Shown: one piece after another, positions 1 to 9,715 of the stretch | Layout: each line of letters opens with the position of its first letter | Numbering within the stretch: the first letter of the stretch is position 1 | The notes under the pieces: generated by a model | Databases searched by the model: none | The model's input: only the letters and a program-made list of their open reading frames with translations | Told to the model about the DNA's origin: nothing | Program-made: the position numbers and the translations under genes | NCBI GenBank assembly: GCA_001512505.1 | Contig: LFSC01000009.1 | Span: 230,148 to 294,147 of the forward strand | Origin: Clostridiaceae bacterium DTU079 | Lineage (GTDB): Bacteria; Bacillota; Clostridia; Acetivibrionales; Acetivibrionaceae | DNA: 64,000 nucleotides | Direction: 5' to 3'

Positions 1-29
1 AGGCGACACTTCAAGGTAATATATAAAAT

Positions 30-67
30 AAAAATAGCAGGAGTTCATCTCCTGCTATTTTTATTTT
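30..67 (+). terminator. Rho-independent terminator of an upstream gene outside the window
   Basis: AAAATAGCAGGAG-TTCAT-CTCCTGCTATTTT followed by TTATTTTT. Confidence 0.8.
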
Positions 68-201
68 TCCGAAGATTTATTCAAATTCCTTTCAAAGTCT
101 CCGATTATCGGGATATAAGCTTTCTTGTCACAAAAAAGCGTTTAAAAAAAAACATTATGTACACACTAAAATAAAAGTATTAATTAAGAAAGGATGGTTT
201 T

Positions 202-888
202 GTGTTAGTAGTTGTTGCCAGAACATTGATACTTTATTTGATCGTAGTAGTTATAATGAGAATAATGGGTAAGCGGCAGATAGGGCAACTTCAACCCTTT
301 GAACTTGTTATTGCAATAATGATATCGGAATTGGCCTCGGTGCCCATGCAAAATACAGGAATACCGCTGGTGAACGGTATTATACCGATTCTCACACTGT
401 TAATTGCACAACTGACTTTGTCTTTTATCGGAATAAAGAGTACAAAAGCCAGAGCAATAATATGCGGCAGACCCACTGTACTGGTCGAAAACGGTAAAAT
501 AAAGGAGTCTCATCTCAGAAAAGAAATGTATACCATAAACGACCTTCTGGAACAGCTGAGAATTAAAAATATACCCAATATTGCTGATGTTGAGTTTGCC
601 ATCCTTGAAACAAACGGTCAGCTCAGTATAATACCCAAGTCGCAAAAAAGACCGATAAGTCCTCAGGACCTTAATATTTCCACTCAATATGAGGGTTTGC
701 CTTTAGACCTTATAATTGACGGAAATATAAACTACGACAACCTTAGAATATCCGGGCTTGACTCAAACTGGCTTATGCAGGAATTGTCCAAATTCGGAAT
801 TCATAATATTAAAGATGTTCTCTTCGCCAGCTTAGACTCCGAAGGAAATCTCTATTATCAAGTTAAGGAAAAGGGGAGGATGAAATAA
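202..888 (+). CDS. DUF421 family (YetF-like) membrane protein
   Basis: GTG start with AAGAAAGGA upstream; N-terminal TM helices and 'MGKRQIGQLQPFELVIAIMISELASVPMQ' typical of DUF421. Confidence 0.85.
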   Translation: MLVVVARTLILYLIVVVIMRIMGKRQIGQLQPFELVIAIMISELASVPMQNTGIPLVNGIIPILTLLIAQLTLSFIGIKSTKARAIICGRPTVLVENGKIKESHLRKEMYTINDLLEQLRIKNIPNIADVEFAILETNGQLSIIPKSQKRPISPQDLNISTQYEGLPLDLIIDGNINYDNLRISGLDSNWLMQELSKFGIHNIKDVLFASLDSEGNLYYQVKEKGRMK

Positions 889-889
889 T

Positions 890-1279
890 ATGCATACCGG
901 TAAAGTACTGATAAGTATTGTTTTATTATGTTTATTGATTTTAAGTACCGCATTTTATACAATTAGACTTTTGGAGAAGGATTCACAAAAGCTTGAGACT
1001 ATTATAGATAAAATTGAAGCAAGTACGCAAAACGGTGATTGGGAAGAGGTTGAAAACCTCCTTTCTGCCTTGGAAACAGAGTGGCACAAGGCTGAAAAAG
1101 CTTGGGCGGTTTTGCTTGACCATGTTGAAATTGACAATATCGATACATCCATTATGCGGGCATCAAAGTTTATTGAATCAAGAAACGTACCTATGGCAAT
1201 ATCTGAAATAGCCGTACTTAAACAATATATAAAGCACATTCCTGAAAAAGAATCATTTTCTCTAAAAAATGTTTTTTGA
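890..1279 (+). CDS. Small membrane-anchored protein, DUF4363-like, cotranscribed with the DUF421 gene
   Basis: 1-nt gap after the preceding CDS; N-terminal TM then helical domain. Confidence 0.7.
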   Translation: MHTGKVLISIVLLCLLILSTAFYTIRLLEKDSQKLETIIDKIEASTQNGDWEEVENLLSALETEWHKAEKAWAVLLDHVEIDNIDTSIMRASKFIESRNVPMAISEIAVLKQYIKHIPEKESFSLKNVF

Positions 1280-1382
1280 TATTATGTTAAGATATAGCTT
1301 AAAGTGGGGATTTCCCCACTTAAGTTTGATATATGAGGCTTTTTCATAAATGAAGACTTTAATATATTCTTTCTATTTTCAT

Positions 1383-2378
1383 TCATATAAAAAGAGATAG
1401 TAAAAATAACGCATAAAATACACCACCCATAAGCAGGGGTATGGGATTGAGTTTTCCTTTGTCCTCAATCCAAAAATATGTTGTAGCGGCAGATAAAGTA
1501 CCGATTACAGAGCTCACTATAATATGGTTGTCCAACTCCCATGGTGTTGCAAGAATACCGATTGAAACGGGAATACAACTTTGAAACACCATTGCACCGG
1601 TTATATTGGCAAGAGCCAATGTATCCTTATTTTTACTGACCCAGATTATGCTGTTGAATTTTTCGGGAAGTTCCGTGGCTATAGGGGTTATTATCATGGA
1701 AAGAATAACGGGCGGTATACCGAAAGAAAATGATATAATTTCTATATTTTTGACAAAAACATTTGCACCCAAAATTATACCCGCCAGAGCAATACTTACC
1801 TGCATTAATATAATTGGGATACCGGGCTTCACATTCAGTATTCTTGAAAAATATAGTTTATCCGTTTGCCTGTAAACTTTTATGTCGCCCTTTACGGTTA
1901 TAACAATATAATAAATATATGCTAAAATCAAAAAAATTGAAACAAATTCCTCTATTAAACGTATTTTTATAAAAGCCGTCAAAACACCAATACAGTATGT
2001 TATTATAAAAAAGCTAATATCTCGGCTCAATATATCCTTGTTTATTTCCATTGTCATTTTGGTTCTTCTACTAGATAAAAAAACCACAACACTGGCACCC
2101 GTCACAAAAAAAGCAAGGGTACTTAGCATAAACGGTGCGCCTAAAATTGCTCCTATCCCTACATCAATTGTTTTGTTATCCCCCTTAAAAAAAATAATGG
2201 CAATAATCGGTACCATTGTTTCGGGAAGACAAGTGCCTACAGCCGAGAAAATACTTCCCACTACTCCGTCTCCTACCCTTAGCTTTTTTCCGAGCCACTC
2301 AACTCCATTTGTAAAAAATTCACAGCTAATTAGGATTAAAAAAAGTGCAATTAACATCTGCGCTGCATTTATCCACAT
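1383..2378 (-). CDS. Sodium/calcium exchanger (CaCA) family membrane protein
   Basis: Two repeats with 'GSIFSAVGTCLPETMVPIIAI' and 'LSMIITPIATELPEKFNSI' (alpha-repeat-like); GTGAAGGA SD before ATG. Confidence 0.85.
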   Translation of the reverse strand: MWINAAQMLIALFLILISCEFFTNGVEWLGKKLRVGDGVVGSIFSAVGTCLPETMVPIIAIIFFKGDNKTIDVGIGAILGAPFMLSTLAFFVTGASVVVFLSSRRTKMTMEINKDILSRDISFFIITYCIGVLTAFIKIRLIEEFVSIFLILAYIYYIVITVKGDIKVYRQTDKLYFSRILNVKPGIPIILMQVSIALAGIILGANVFVKNIEIISFSFGIPPVILSMIITPIATELPEKFNSIIWVSKNKDTLALANITGAMVFQSCIPVSIGILATPWELDNHIIVSSVIGTLSAATTYFWIEDKGKLNPIPLLMGGVFYALFLLSLFI

Positions 2379-2504
2379 ATATATCCTTCACTTTCCGGCG
2401 CTTTTAGCATAAATACTTGTTTAAATATATTAGATTGGAGCAAATTTTATTCGTATCATGTTAATTAACAGTAAACACAAAAAACAACGCAATATTCCAA
2501 GCAA

Positions 2505-2650
2505 TAAAAAAGAAGCTTTTAACTAAAAATATCTGTTAAAAGCCTCTTACAAGGACGGATTATCCATTATTGCGTGCTTTTGCATATCTTGAATACTAAT
2601 ACAACCTCTCATCACAATTTATATCGGCATGATTTATAGTCCAAGTGAAG
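2505..2650 (-). ncRNA. Candidate small RNA or attenuated leader (unclassified)
   Basis: Minus-strand promoter TTGTCA(2680-2685)-17 nt-TATTAT(2657-2662) followed by hairpin GAGGCTTTTAACAgatatttttaGTTAAAAGCTTC + TTTTTTATT. Confidence 0.5.
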
Positions 2651-2733
2651 GATCAAATAATAGTACGATTTGATACTTTTGACAACATACGACATTAGAA
2701 GTTTAAAGTTATTATTTACTTTTTATTTTTGCC

Positions 2734-2762
2734 TTGACACGGCAGCATTCAGATTGTAAAAT
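2734..2762 (+). promoter_or_regulatory. Promoter of tRNA-Val
   Basis: TTGACA (2734-2739), 17-nt spacer, TAAAAT (2757-2762). Confidence 0.8.
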
Positions 2763-2777
2763 AATTGTTGAAAACAT

Positions 2778-2854
2778 GGGCGATTAGCTCAGCTGGTTAG
2801 AGTACCACGTTGACATCGTGGGGGTCGATGGTTCGAGCCCATTATCGCCCACCA
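2778..2854 (+). tRNA. tRNA-Val (anticodon GAC), CCA encoded
   Basis: GGGCGAT...CCACG-TTGACAT-CGTGG...GGTTCGAGCCC...ATCGCCCACCA; full cloverleaf. Confidence 0.95.
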
Positions 2855-2856
2855 AA

Positions 2857-2893
2857 AAAGCAAGGGTTATACTAATGACCCTTGCTTTTCTAT
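2857..2893 (+). terminator. Terminator after tRNA-Val (probably bidirectional)
   Basis: AAAAGCAAGGGT-tatactaatg-ACCCTTGCTTTT. Confidence 0.8.
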
Positions 2894-2906
2894 TTAGTAG
2901 AGTTAT

Positions 2907-4301
2907 TTATTCATTTTTTATCGCATCCAAGGCACTGAGTTTCATAGCCCTTCTGGAAGGGAAATACCCTGCAATTAGGCCAACAAGCACCGCAATTGAA
3001 ACTGACGCCAGTGCGAGCCATAACGGTATTCTGGATATTGCTGCATTAGGTACATCGGGAATAAAACCTCGCGCTATGGTGTTAATAACGGCAGAAATTC
3101 CATAACTTACTCCTATTCCTATAGTACCTCCAAAAAATCCAATCATTCCGGCCTCAAAAAGGAACATTCCCCTAATATCCCTGAGATAGCAGCCCAAAAC
3201 CTTTATAATTCCGATTTCTCTAGTTCTTTCATATATGGACATGTACATTGTATTTGTTATTCCCAAGGATGCAACAAAAAGGGAAATAGCACCTATCGCT
3301 CCCAATACTGCCTGGATAATCGCAAACTGTTTTTTAGCCTCGTTTCTTGCATCGGCAAGGCTGTAACATGCAAATCCCATGTCTTGAATCTTCTTTTGTA
3401 CCTCTTCAACTCTATTTACATCTTTAACTCTTACCAGTACCCTTTCATAAGATTCCTTTGTTGAAGATCTTCCCATGCCCCCTACACTATAGAAAGCATA
3501 GCCTCCGAACTCAGATGATTGTGAACCTGCTATTCTTCTTTCCTCTCTTTCATTGTCCTTTATCAGCTTTTTTAGATAATTCATATTCATAAATGCCGAG
3601 TAGTTATGTTCACCGCTGTCCTTAAGTATACCTACACCCTGTATCTTATATGTTTTTCTTCTCACGCTTCCCGGTTGATTTCCGTAACTTTCGCCATAGG
3701 ACAGATCGAAGGTCATAATAAGCTTATCCTCCAAAACATTTACCGGTGGCGGCTCTTCATTGTTATCCCCACCGAACATAATCACTCCGTTCCTTCCTAT
3801 AGACCTGGGATTATAGAACTGGTAGGACATATCCTTTCCGAAAACAATTGCCCCTTTGTCATCTTCATTCAACAACCGTCCTTCGCTTACTTCAAAATCG
3901 AAGTACTGCATTTTAGCGGGCTCAACTCCTACAAGATCAACATAAGCTATATATCTTCCCGAAGCAAACTTCAGCATTGCTCTAATTTCAGACATGGCAG
4001 CTACAACCCCATCAATTTGTTCAAATTCTTGGACCGCTTTGTCATCAAGAGTTTTGACAGAAGGCTGGGTATAAGCCATACCATCGGACTCAAAATAAGT
4101 GTAGGGATTTACAGTTATGGTATTTAAGCTTCCATATCTTTGCATTTGTTCTTCCATTGTTTTATCCAAACCCACACCTATAGACATCATTACTGCAATG
4201 GATGTAGTTCCTATCAATACCCCCAACAGTGTCAAAAAAGTTCTCATTTTTCTTCTAAACAGATTTTTCAAAGCCATTCCCAAAATATCAGTAATTTTCA
4301 T
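2907..4301 (-). CDS. ABC transporter permease, MacB/FtsX family
   Basis: N-terminal 'LKNLFRRKMRTFLTLLGVLIGTTSIAVMMSIG', C-terminal FtsX domain 'TREIGIIKVLGCYLRDIRGMFLFEAGMIG'. Confidence 0.93.
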   Translation of the reverse strand: MKITDILGMALKNLFRRKMRTFLTLLGVLIGTTSIAVMMSIGVGLDKTMEEQMQRYGSLNTITVNPYTYFESDGMAYTQPSVKTLDDKAVQEFEQIDGVVAAMSEIRAMLKFASGRYIAYVDLVGVEPAKMQYFDFEVSEGRLLNEDDKGAIVFGKDMSYQFYNPRSIGRNGVIMFGGDNNEEPPPVNVLEDKLIMTFDLSYGESYGNQPGSVRRKTYKIQGVGILKDSGEHNYSAFMNMNYLKKLIKDNEREERRIAGSQSSEFGGYAFYSVGGMGRSSTKESYERVLVRVKDVNRVEEVQKKIQDMGFACYSLADARNEAKKQFAIIQAVLGAIGAISLFVASLGITNTMYMSIYERTREIGIIKVLGCYLRDIRGMFLFEAGMIGFFGGTIGIGVSYGISAVINTIARGFIPDVPNAAISRIPLWLALASVSIAVLVGLIAGYFPSRRAMKLSALDAIKNE

Positions 4302-6723
4302 ATAAATCAGCTCTCGCTTTCTTCCTCTTTCTTATAACCACAATAAGAACAATGACAACAACTATGATTACCAGACCGGCGACCGAAATTAGCAATACTA
4401 TAAAATTAAATCCCTTCTTTACAGCCGATTCCATGCCCATCTGTTCCTTTATAAGGGGATCCGTCATAGGGTCTCCATCCGTAATCATTCCCGGCTGTCC
4501 CTGCACGAAAACATCAAACTCCTTCTCCACGTCAATGACTTTTCCCATACTGTCTTCGAAGGTAAAAACGACACTTCCCTTTAGCTGTCCTTCTTTGGTA
4601 GGTATAATATATGCTTCATAATAATCGCTCCTGCCGGGTTCAAAATTACCCACAAAATAGTCTGAACCAGGCTGTACATCAAAGTCTCCCTTGCATTTAA
4701 TCATTAAATTGTTGAGGGTCGACTTTCCCATATTGTAAAAATTTAAAGATACAGGTACAGACATACCGATAAATGCTTCGGGCCCAGCCTGAATTTCACT
4801 TATTTCAAGCCTGTTTTCCTGAGTAACCGGTATGCTGATGCTTTCCTTCAATGTATATTGCTTCTGTTTATCATCCTCATATTCAAAGTTAATATTTAAA
4901 ACATAACTCTTCGGTACAGCGTCAAACTTGGTAACAAAGGTTATCTTTTTTTCAACCCTGTTCCCTGCTTTTATCTGATCAATAAAAATAGTACTTGTAC
5001 TTTCAGCGCCAGGTAAGAAAACTCCTTCATCCGCAAGGAAGGATATACCGATATTTCCAACATCAATGTCTTTATGAGTGTTTAATATTCCAAGCTCAAG
5101 ATCAAAGGTCTGCCCCGCTATAGCCTGACTCGTTGATATTTTATATCGGTCTATAATGATTCTCGGAGTAGAGCCGGATTCGCCGCTTTTAGAATTCTCC
5201 ACAAAGACTCCGACATATTGTGTAATTGTCTGCTTTTCACCTTTGAATTCTTCGATATCATCCTCATACTCCACATTTATGGCAATAGGATAGTTTTTAG
5301 TTTCTGCTTCCTTTAAGGCATTAAAAGTAAATTTGAGGCTTTTGCTCTCTCCTGCTCCTATGGAATCAACCATTATTATGCTTTGGGACTTACATATAAT
5401 TCCCTGGTCATTAGACACAGAAACCTTTATGTTAGATGCCTTAACAGAGCCTTCATTGATAATATCAAAACCAATACTGAAATCTTTTTCCACAGAAACG
5501 CTTTGTGTAGGTACACTTATATTGTCTATCCTCAGAGAAGCCTTCTGCTGTGTTTTTTTCATTATCGAAACATAATAAACGAAGTTATCGGAGTAGGAAT
5601 TTCCAAACTCATCCTTATAATCCACAGCAATTTCAATGGGAAAACTTGAAGTATTTGCTTTATCCGATACAAAAAGATTATAGCTTACTTTTCCGGTTTT
5701 TCCGCCGGCAATGGAATTAATATATTTAACACCGGACAATTCCGGAGTAATACCTTCATTGCTGAATCCCTTTAACGAAACTTTTACATCCCTGGCTTCA
5801 AGAGTCCCAAGGTTTTCAAATTCAAAGGATGCACTGAATTTATCGCCAGCCACAGGCTTTTCCGGCGATATTTTTACTCCTTTTAAATTTAGTCCCGGAG
5901 TTTTTTCACTGTTCTCCACTTTTACATATATGGTTTCTTCTGAAGTGAACAAGTCACCGTATAAATTGTTGTATTGCAGCTTAAGTGTTATCGGATATGT
6001 ACCCTTCTTTGCAGTCGGATCTACAGCCAATTCAAAATGGACTTTTTCCTCCTTATCTGGCTTAACTTCGCTTATCGGTATCGAAATATATCCGCTAGGA
6101 ATGGAGAAGGGCGAAGTCTCCATATTGGTCGTCAATGTGACTTGAATATCCTTTGCTGTATAGGTTGACACATTTTTTATTGGCACATCAATTAACATTT
6201 TCCTGCTCGCTGCTTCATATTGAGTTACAACTTTATTAACTATTCTGAAATTAGGTTTGTATTGGGATGTATCGGTCTGAGTATCTGAGGAACTTTGCTC
6301 CTTTTTCTCCTTTACATCAAGGTAAAGTGTTTGCACGCATTGCTCAGAACTTCCGTCTTTTTCATAATCAAAAACAAGTGTTAGTTCATTCCCGGTTCCT
6401 TTATAAACCAGTTTTAATTTCTTTGGAAACTTTTTTTCCTCGTTGTCTACTATATTTCCCAAATCTATTATCTGTAACTCACTCTGATCAATATAAAAAG
6501 ATGAAGATTTATCAATAGATACATACACTTTATTTAATGGTGGATCACATAGCTTTTTATATAATACCTCGAGTTCAAAACTCTTCCCTTTACTCACTTC
6601 TTTAGGCATCTCCAATATCCTAATCGCTATATCATTATTGCCGGCAAAAACCACAGTAATGCCAATCATATTAATGAGAAGTGCTACAAGTACAAATATA
6701 TTAATAATCCTTAAATTTTTCAT
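4288..6723 (-). CDS. Large exported COG1361/CARDB-like repeat protein with signal peptide and C-terminal TM anchor
   Basis: Start moved to MKNLRI (SD GGGGGG); repeated NEW3/CARDB-like beta-sandwich segments ('AGDKFSASFEFENLGTLEARDVKVSLKG'); C-terminal TM plus RKRKK; 14-nt overlap with permease. Confidence 0.85.
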   Translation of the reverse strand: MKNLRIINIFVLVALLINMIGITVVFAGNNDIAIRILEMPKEVSKGKSFELEVLYKKLCDPPLNKVYVSIDKSSSFYIDQSELQIIDLGNIVDNEEKKFPKKLKLVYKGTGNELTLVFDYEKDGSSEQCVQTLYLDVKEKKEQSSSDTQTDTSQYKPNFRIVNKVVTQYEAASRKMLIDVPIKNVSTYTAKDIQVTLTTNMETSPFSIPSGYISIPISEVKPDKEEKVHFELAVDPTAKKGTYPITLKLQYNNLYGDLFTSEETIYVKVENSEKTPGLNLKGVKISPEKPVAGDKFSASFEFENLGTLEARDVKVSLKGFSNEGITPELSGVKYINSIAGGKTGKVSYNLFVSDKANTSSFPIEIAVDYKDEFGNSYSDNFVYYVSIMKKTQQKASLRIDNISVPTQSVSVEKDFSIGFDIINEGSVKASNIKVSVSNDQGIICKSQSIIMVDSIGAGESKSLKFTFNALKEAETKNYPIAINVEYEDDIEEFKGEKQTITQYVGVFVENSKSGESGSTPRIIIDRYKISTSQAIAGQTFDLELGILNTHKDIDVGNIGISFLADEGVFLPGAESTSTIFIDQIKAGNRVEKKITFVTKFDAVPKSYVLNINFEYEDDKQKQYTLKESISIPVTQENRLEISEIQAGPEAFIGMSVPVSLNFYNMGKSTLNNLMIKCKGDFDVQPGSDYFVGNFEPGRSDYYEAYIIPTKEGQLKGSVVFTFEDSMGKVIDVEKEFDVFVQGQPGMITDGDPMTDPLIKEQMGMESAVKKGFNFIVLLISVAGLVIIVVVIVLIVVIRKRKKARADLYENY

Positions 6724-6724
6724 A

Positions 6725-7510
6725 TTAACCCCCCACACTCTGCCTTTCTTCGATTTTTTCAATTCTTCCGTCAAGAATATAAATTATTCTGTCTGCCCTT
6801 TTAGCGATGTTAACATCATGGGTTACCATGATCAAGGTTTGATTATTTGTCTTTGCAAGACCCGTCATCAGATCCAAAACTTCCATCGATGTTTTCGAGT
6901 CCAGATTACCCGTAGGCTCATCTGCAAATACAATATCCGGATTTGTCACAAAGGCCCTCGCTATACCCACTCTTTGCTGCTGTCCTCCACTCATCTGAGT
7001 AGGTTTGTGCCTCAAGTGTTTTGGAAGTCCCACTGCCTTTAGCAATTCAACAGCCTTTTTCGTCCTCTCTTTCTTGGAAACACCTTTAAACATAAGAGGC
7101 AAGCTTACATTTTCAACAGCATTAAGATAATTGACAAGGTTATACGCTTGAAATATGAAACCAATATTATCCTGGCGAAACGCCGCAAGCTTCTTTTCGT
7201 TTAGCTTCTCAATATTCACATTTTTAATCCTTATATTACCCCTAGTGGGTTTTTCCAAACCTGCAAGAACATTTAAAAGAGTGGATTTTCCTGATCCTGA
7301 AGTGCCTAAAAAACAACAGAACTCGCCTTTATTAATAACCAAGTTTATATTTTCAAGAGCAATAACCTTTTCTTCCCCAACCCTGTAGATCTTACTTAGA
7401 TTAGAAATAGTAATTATCGGTTCCCTTTTGTCTGCTACATTCAGTATATTACATACCCCCTTTAAAATAAAATTTGCCCGTTTTTTTGATTCAAGGCAAA
7501 TATTAATCAC
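6725..7510 (-). CDS. ABC transporter ATP-binding protein, MacB/LolD type (start uncertain)
   Basis: Walker A 'GTSGSGKST', signature 'MSGGQQQRVGIARAF', Walker B 'DIVFADEPTG'. Confidence 0.93.
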   Translation of the reverse strand: MINICLESKKRANFILKGVCNILNVADKREPIITISNLSKIYRVGEEKVIALENINLVINKGEFCCFLGTSGSGKSTLLNVLAGLEKPTRGNIRIKNVNIEKLNEKKLAAFRQDNIGFIFQAYNLVNYLNAVENVSLPLMFKGVSKKERTKKAVELLKAVGLPKHLRHKPTQMSGGQQQRVGIARAFVTNPDIVFADEPTGNLDSKTSMEVLDLMTGLAKTNNQTLIMVTHDVNIAKRADRIIYILDGRIEKIEERQSVGG

Positions 7511-7825
7511 ATAATCAATATTTATTCAGACAAGCCGATTATATTAATATAAATTGTAAATTATTCTATTATTGAAGTCAACAGCCAGCGCTTCCTATAA
7601 AATATAAAATTTTTATAAAGAATTTATTAAATAATTATAAATTTTTCTCCATTAAACCATTTACATTTTATCTATTTTATTCCTTTATTTTGATATTATT
7701 ATCAGTGTATCTTTTTATCCTGTACCCTTCCATACATTTGAAATAAACTATAGACTTTTTTCCTTATATATAATAAAATTCTATATGTCTAATAATTACA
7801 GCTTTCATAAGGGGGAATTAATATA

Positions 7826-9568
7826 ATGTCTTACTATTATGGCTCCGATTCATTGGAAATTAAAAACCCTTTTAAAAAAGAAGGTATAATTTTCTTGTCT
7901 GTTGGGGCACTTGAGTTTATCTTAGGGTTATTTTCCCTTTTTACCATCAGAAATCAGATAGCCACAAGCGGTACTCTGGCCGGTTGGTTGGGGCTCGGTA
8001 TTTGTTTAATACTTTTAATTTCCGGAATTAGCTATATAAGCAGCGGTATTTACAAGATCCTGCGTTTCTATGTGGGAAGAGGGATACCTGCAAGCCTTGC
8101 AAAAAATGTCTCTAAGAGCGAAACTCATGTGCGGGAACCTGAAGTACTCTATCATGCAAAAACTTTAGAGCAAATGCTTATGGGAAGGAAAAACCCGACC
8201 TTTGCGGAACCTACTTCCTTTCTTGACCAACTGTTATACAGTGTTTTTCCAAAGCTTATTTTCTTGCCGTATCAGATGAGAAACTATATTTCTGTTTTGC
8301 TGTCAAAAACTGCTTATTCTCTGGTTTGGCTAGCTGTTTATATTCTTGCGGTTTTATCCGGTTCTTTAGGACTCACCAAACTCACTCAGACCTCTTTCAC
8401 TGATTGGATGAGTATCGGTTTGGCGATTATTCTTCTTTTAATATGGACCAATCACAAGATTTCAATAAAATCTACCAATAAGCTTAAAATCGAAAATTTC
8501 AGCAAAGGGACTTTTGTTTTTTTAATTGTACTTGCCGTACTGCTTCCTGTTTTCGGAGAAATACTTATAAACAACGGTGTTAAAATCCCTGATGCTCCGC
8601 TAAATCCTTTCTATTTGCTTATTCTCGACTTTATTTTAATCGCAGTTACGAATGTTGCAGGTATTTTATTGGCTAAACACCGTTCCGATATGCTTAATCC
8701 CTTAACGGAGGTATCCGAGTACCGGAACCATTGGCAAGAAAACGTACACCCCAGGGACATCTTCAGATGCTTTGAAATGGAAATGGCAAATATGAGATTT
8801 AAAGAAATGCCCAACAGGGTTTACCGCACTTTGAATCCCAGACTTAATATGGAAGGCAGCTCGGATAAAGGAAACTTTTTCGGAGATACTATTGTTGAAA
8901 CACAACCGGTATATGAAGAGATTGAATATCCGCAGCTCTTTAAGAATATTCGACTTATCGTATCCATATTCGGAGGAGTTCTTTTGTCCTTCTCCTCTAT
9001 ATTGCTGTTTGCTTTAAACAGGCAAATTCCGAATTCATTTTCTCTCGACTATCTCTTTAATTGCCTGTATGTTCCGATAATCTTGGGAGCTTTCGGTAGT
9101 ATTGCAATCAATATAGCCCATTTCTACTGGTCTGAAGTAAACTTCAAGAGTTACCTTGTACATTTTCAGGTAGAAGGAACATATACCGAATCAAAAATTT
9201 CAACAGGAATGGCAATAACCGATTCAACCCGCAGCGAAAACGTAATTGTACGTTCATCCTGTTCACCTTTGCTTATTTTATCTCAGATAAGAACCACTAC
9301 CTTGGTAAGTTCAGGGTCTAAAAATCTTGAAGGTACCAGATATGTTCTGGATATGAGAAAAGCGGACCATATTCTTGAAAACCTTGTAAAAGGAATACGT
9401 TCATTCCTTGACAATCAGCAGTCAATTGCCAACTCGATATCGGAACGGGATATGGCATCCATTAATAATTTTTACGCATTAAATCAAGTTTCACCGGCTA
9501 ACCTGGCTGCAAAGGCAATGCATTCAAATTTGCCTCCCGCTGACAATCGGGAAAAGCTGGAGAGTTAA
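7826..9568 (+). CDS. Uncharacterised polytopic membrane protein (580 aa)
   Basis: Long ORF with SD AAGGGGG; multiple TM helices in three clusters; no family recognised. Confidence 0.85.
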   Translation: MSYYYGSDSLEIKNPFKKEGIIFLSVGALEFILGLFSLFTIRNQIATSGTLAGWLGLGICLILLISGISYISSGIYKILRFYVGRGIPASLAKNVSKSETHVREPEVLYHAKTLEQMLMGRKNPTFAEPTSFLDQLLYSVFPKLIFLPYQMRNYISVLLSKTAYSLVWLAVYILAVLSGSLGLTKLTQTSFTDWMSIGLAIILLLIWTNHKISIKSTNKLKIENFSKGTFVFLIVLAVLLPVFGEILINNGVKIPDAPLNPFYLLILDFILIAVTNVAGILLAKHRSDMLNPLTEVSEYRNHWQENVHPRDIFRCFEMEMANMRFKEMPNRVYRTLNPRLNMEGSSDKGNFFGDTIVETQPVYEEIEYPQLFKNIRLIVSIFGGVLLSFSSILLFALNRQIPNSFSLDYLFNCLYVPIILGAFGSIAINIAHFYWSEVNFKSYLVHFQVEGTYTESKISTGMAITDSTRSENVIVRSSCSPLLILSQIRTTTLVSSGSKNLEGTRYVLDMRKADHILENLVKGIRSFLDNQQSIANSISERDMASINNFYALNQVSPANLAAKAMHSNLPPADNREKLES

Positions 9569-9715
9569 GATTTAAGCTTTCTTTACAACTCGGACTAATT
9601 TTGATAAAGTATATGTGACTTAAAATTCCATAATTAATTGCATCAAATAGCTATGTTAATTAATTTTGCCTATGGGTAATATATATTATAAATAACATTA
9701 AAGGAGTTGTACTAA

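Noticed and set aside
1297-1328. Palindrome CTTAAAGTGGGGATTTCCCCACTTAAG as a regulatory site
   Set aside because: Lies between convergent genes (DUF4363-like and the exchanger), so a terminator or decayed family 2-like hairpin is simpler; evidence too thin for a separate claim.
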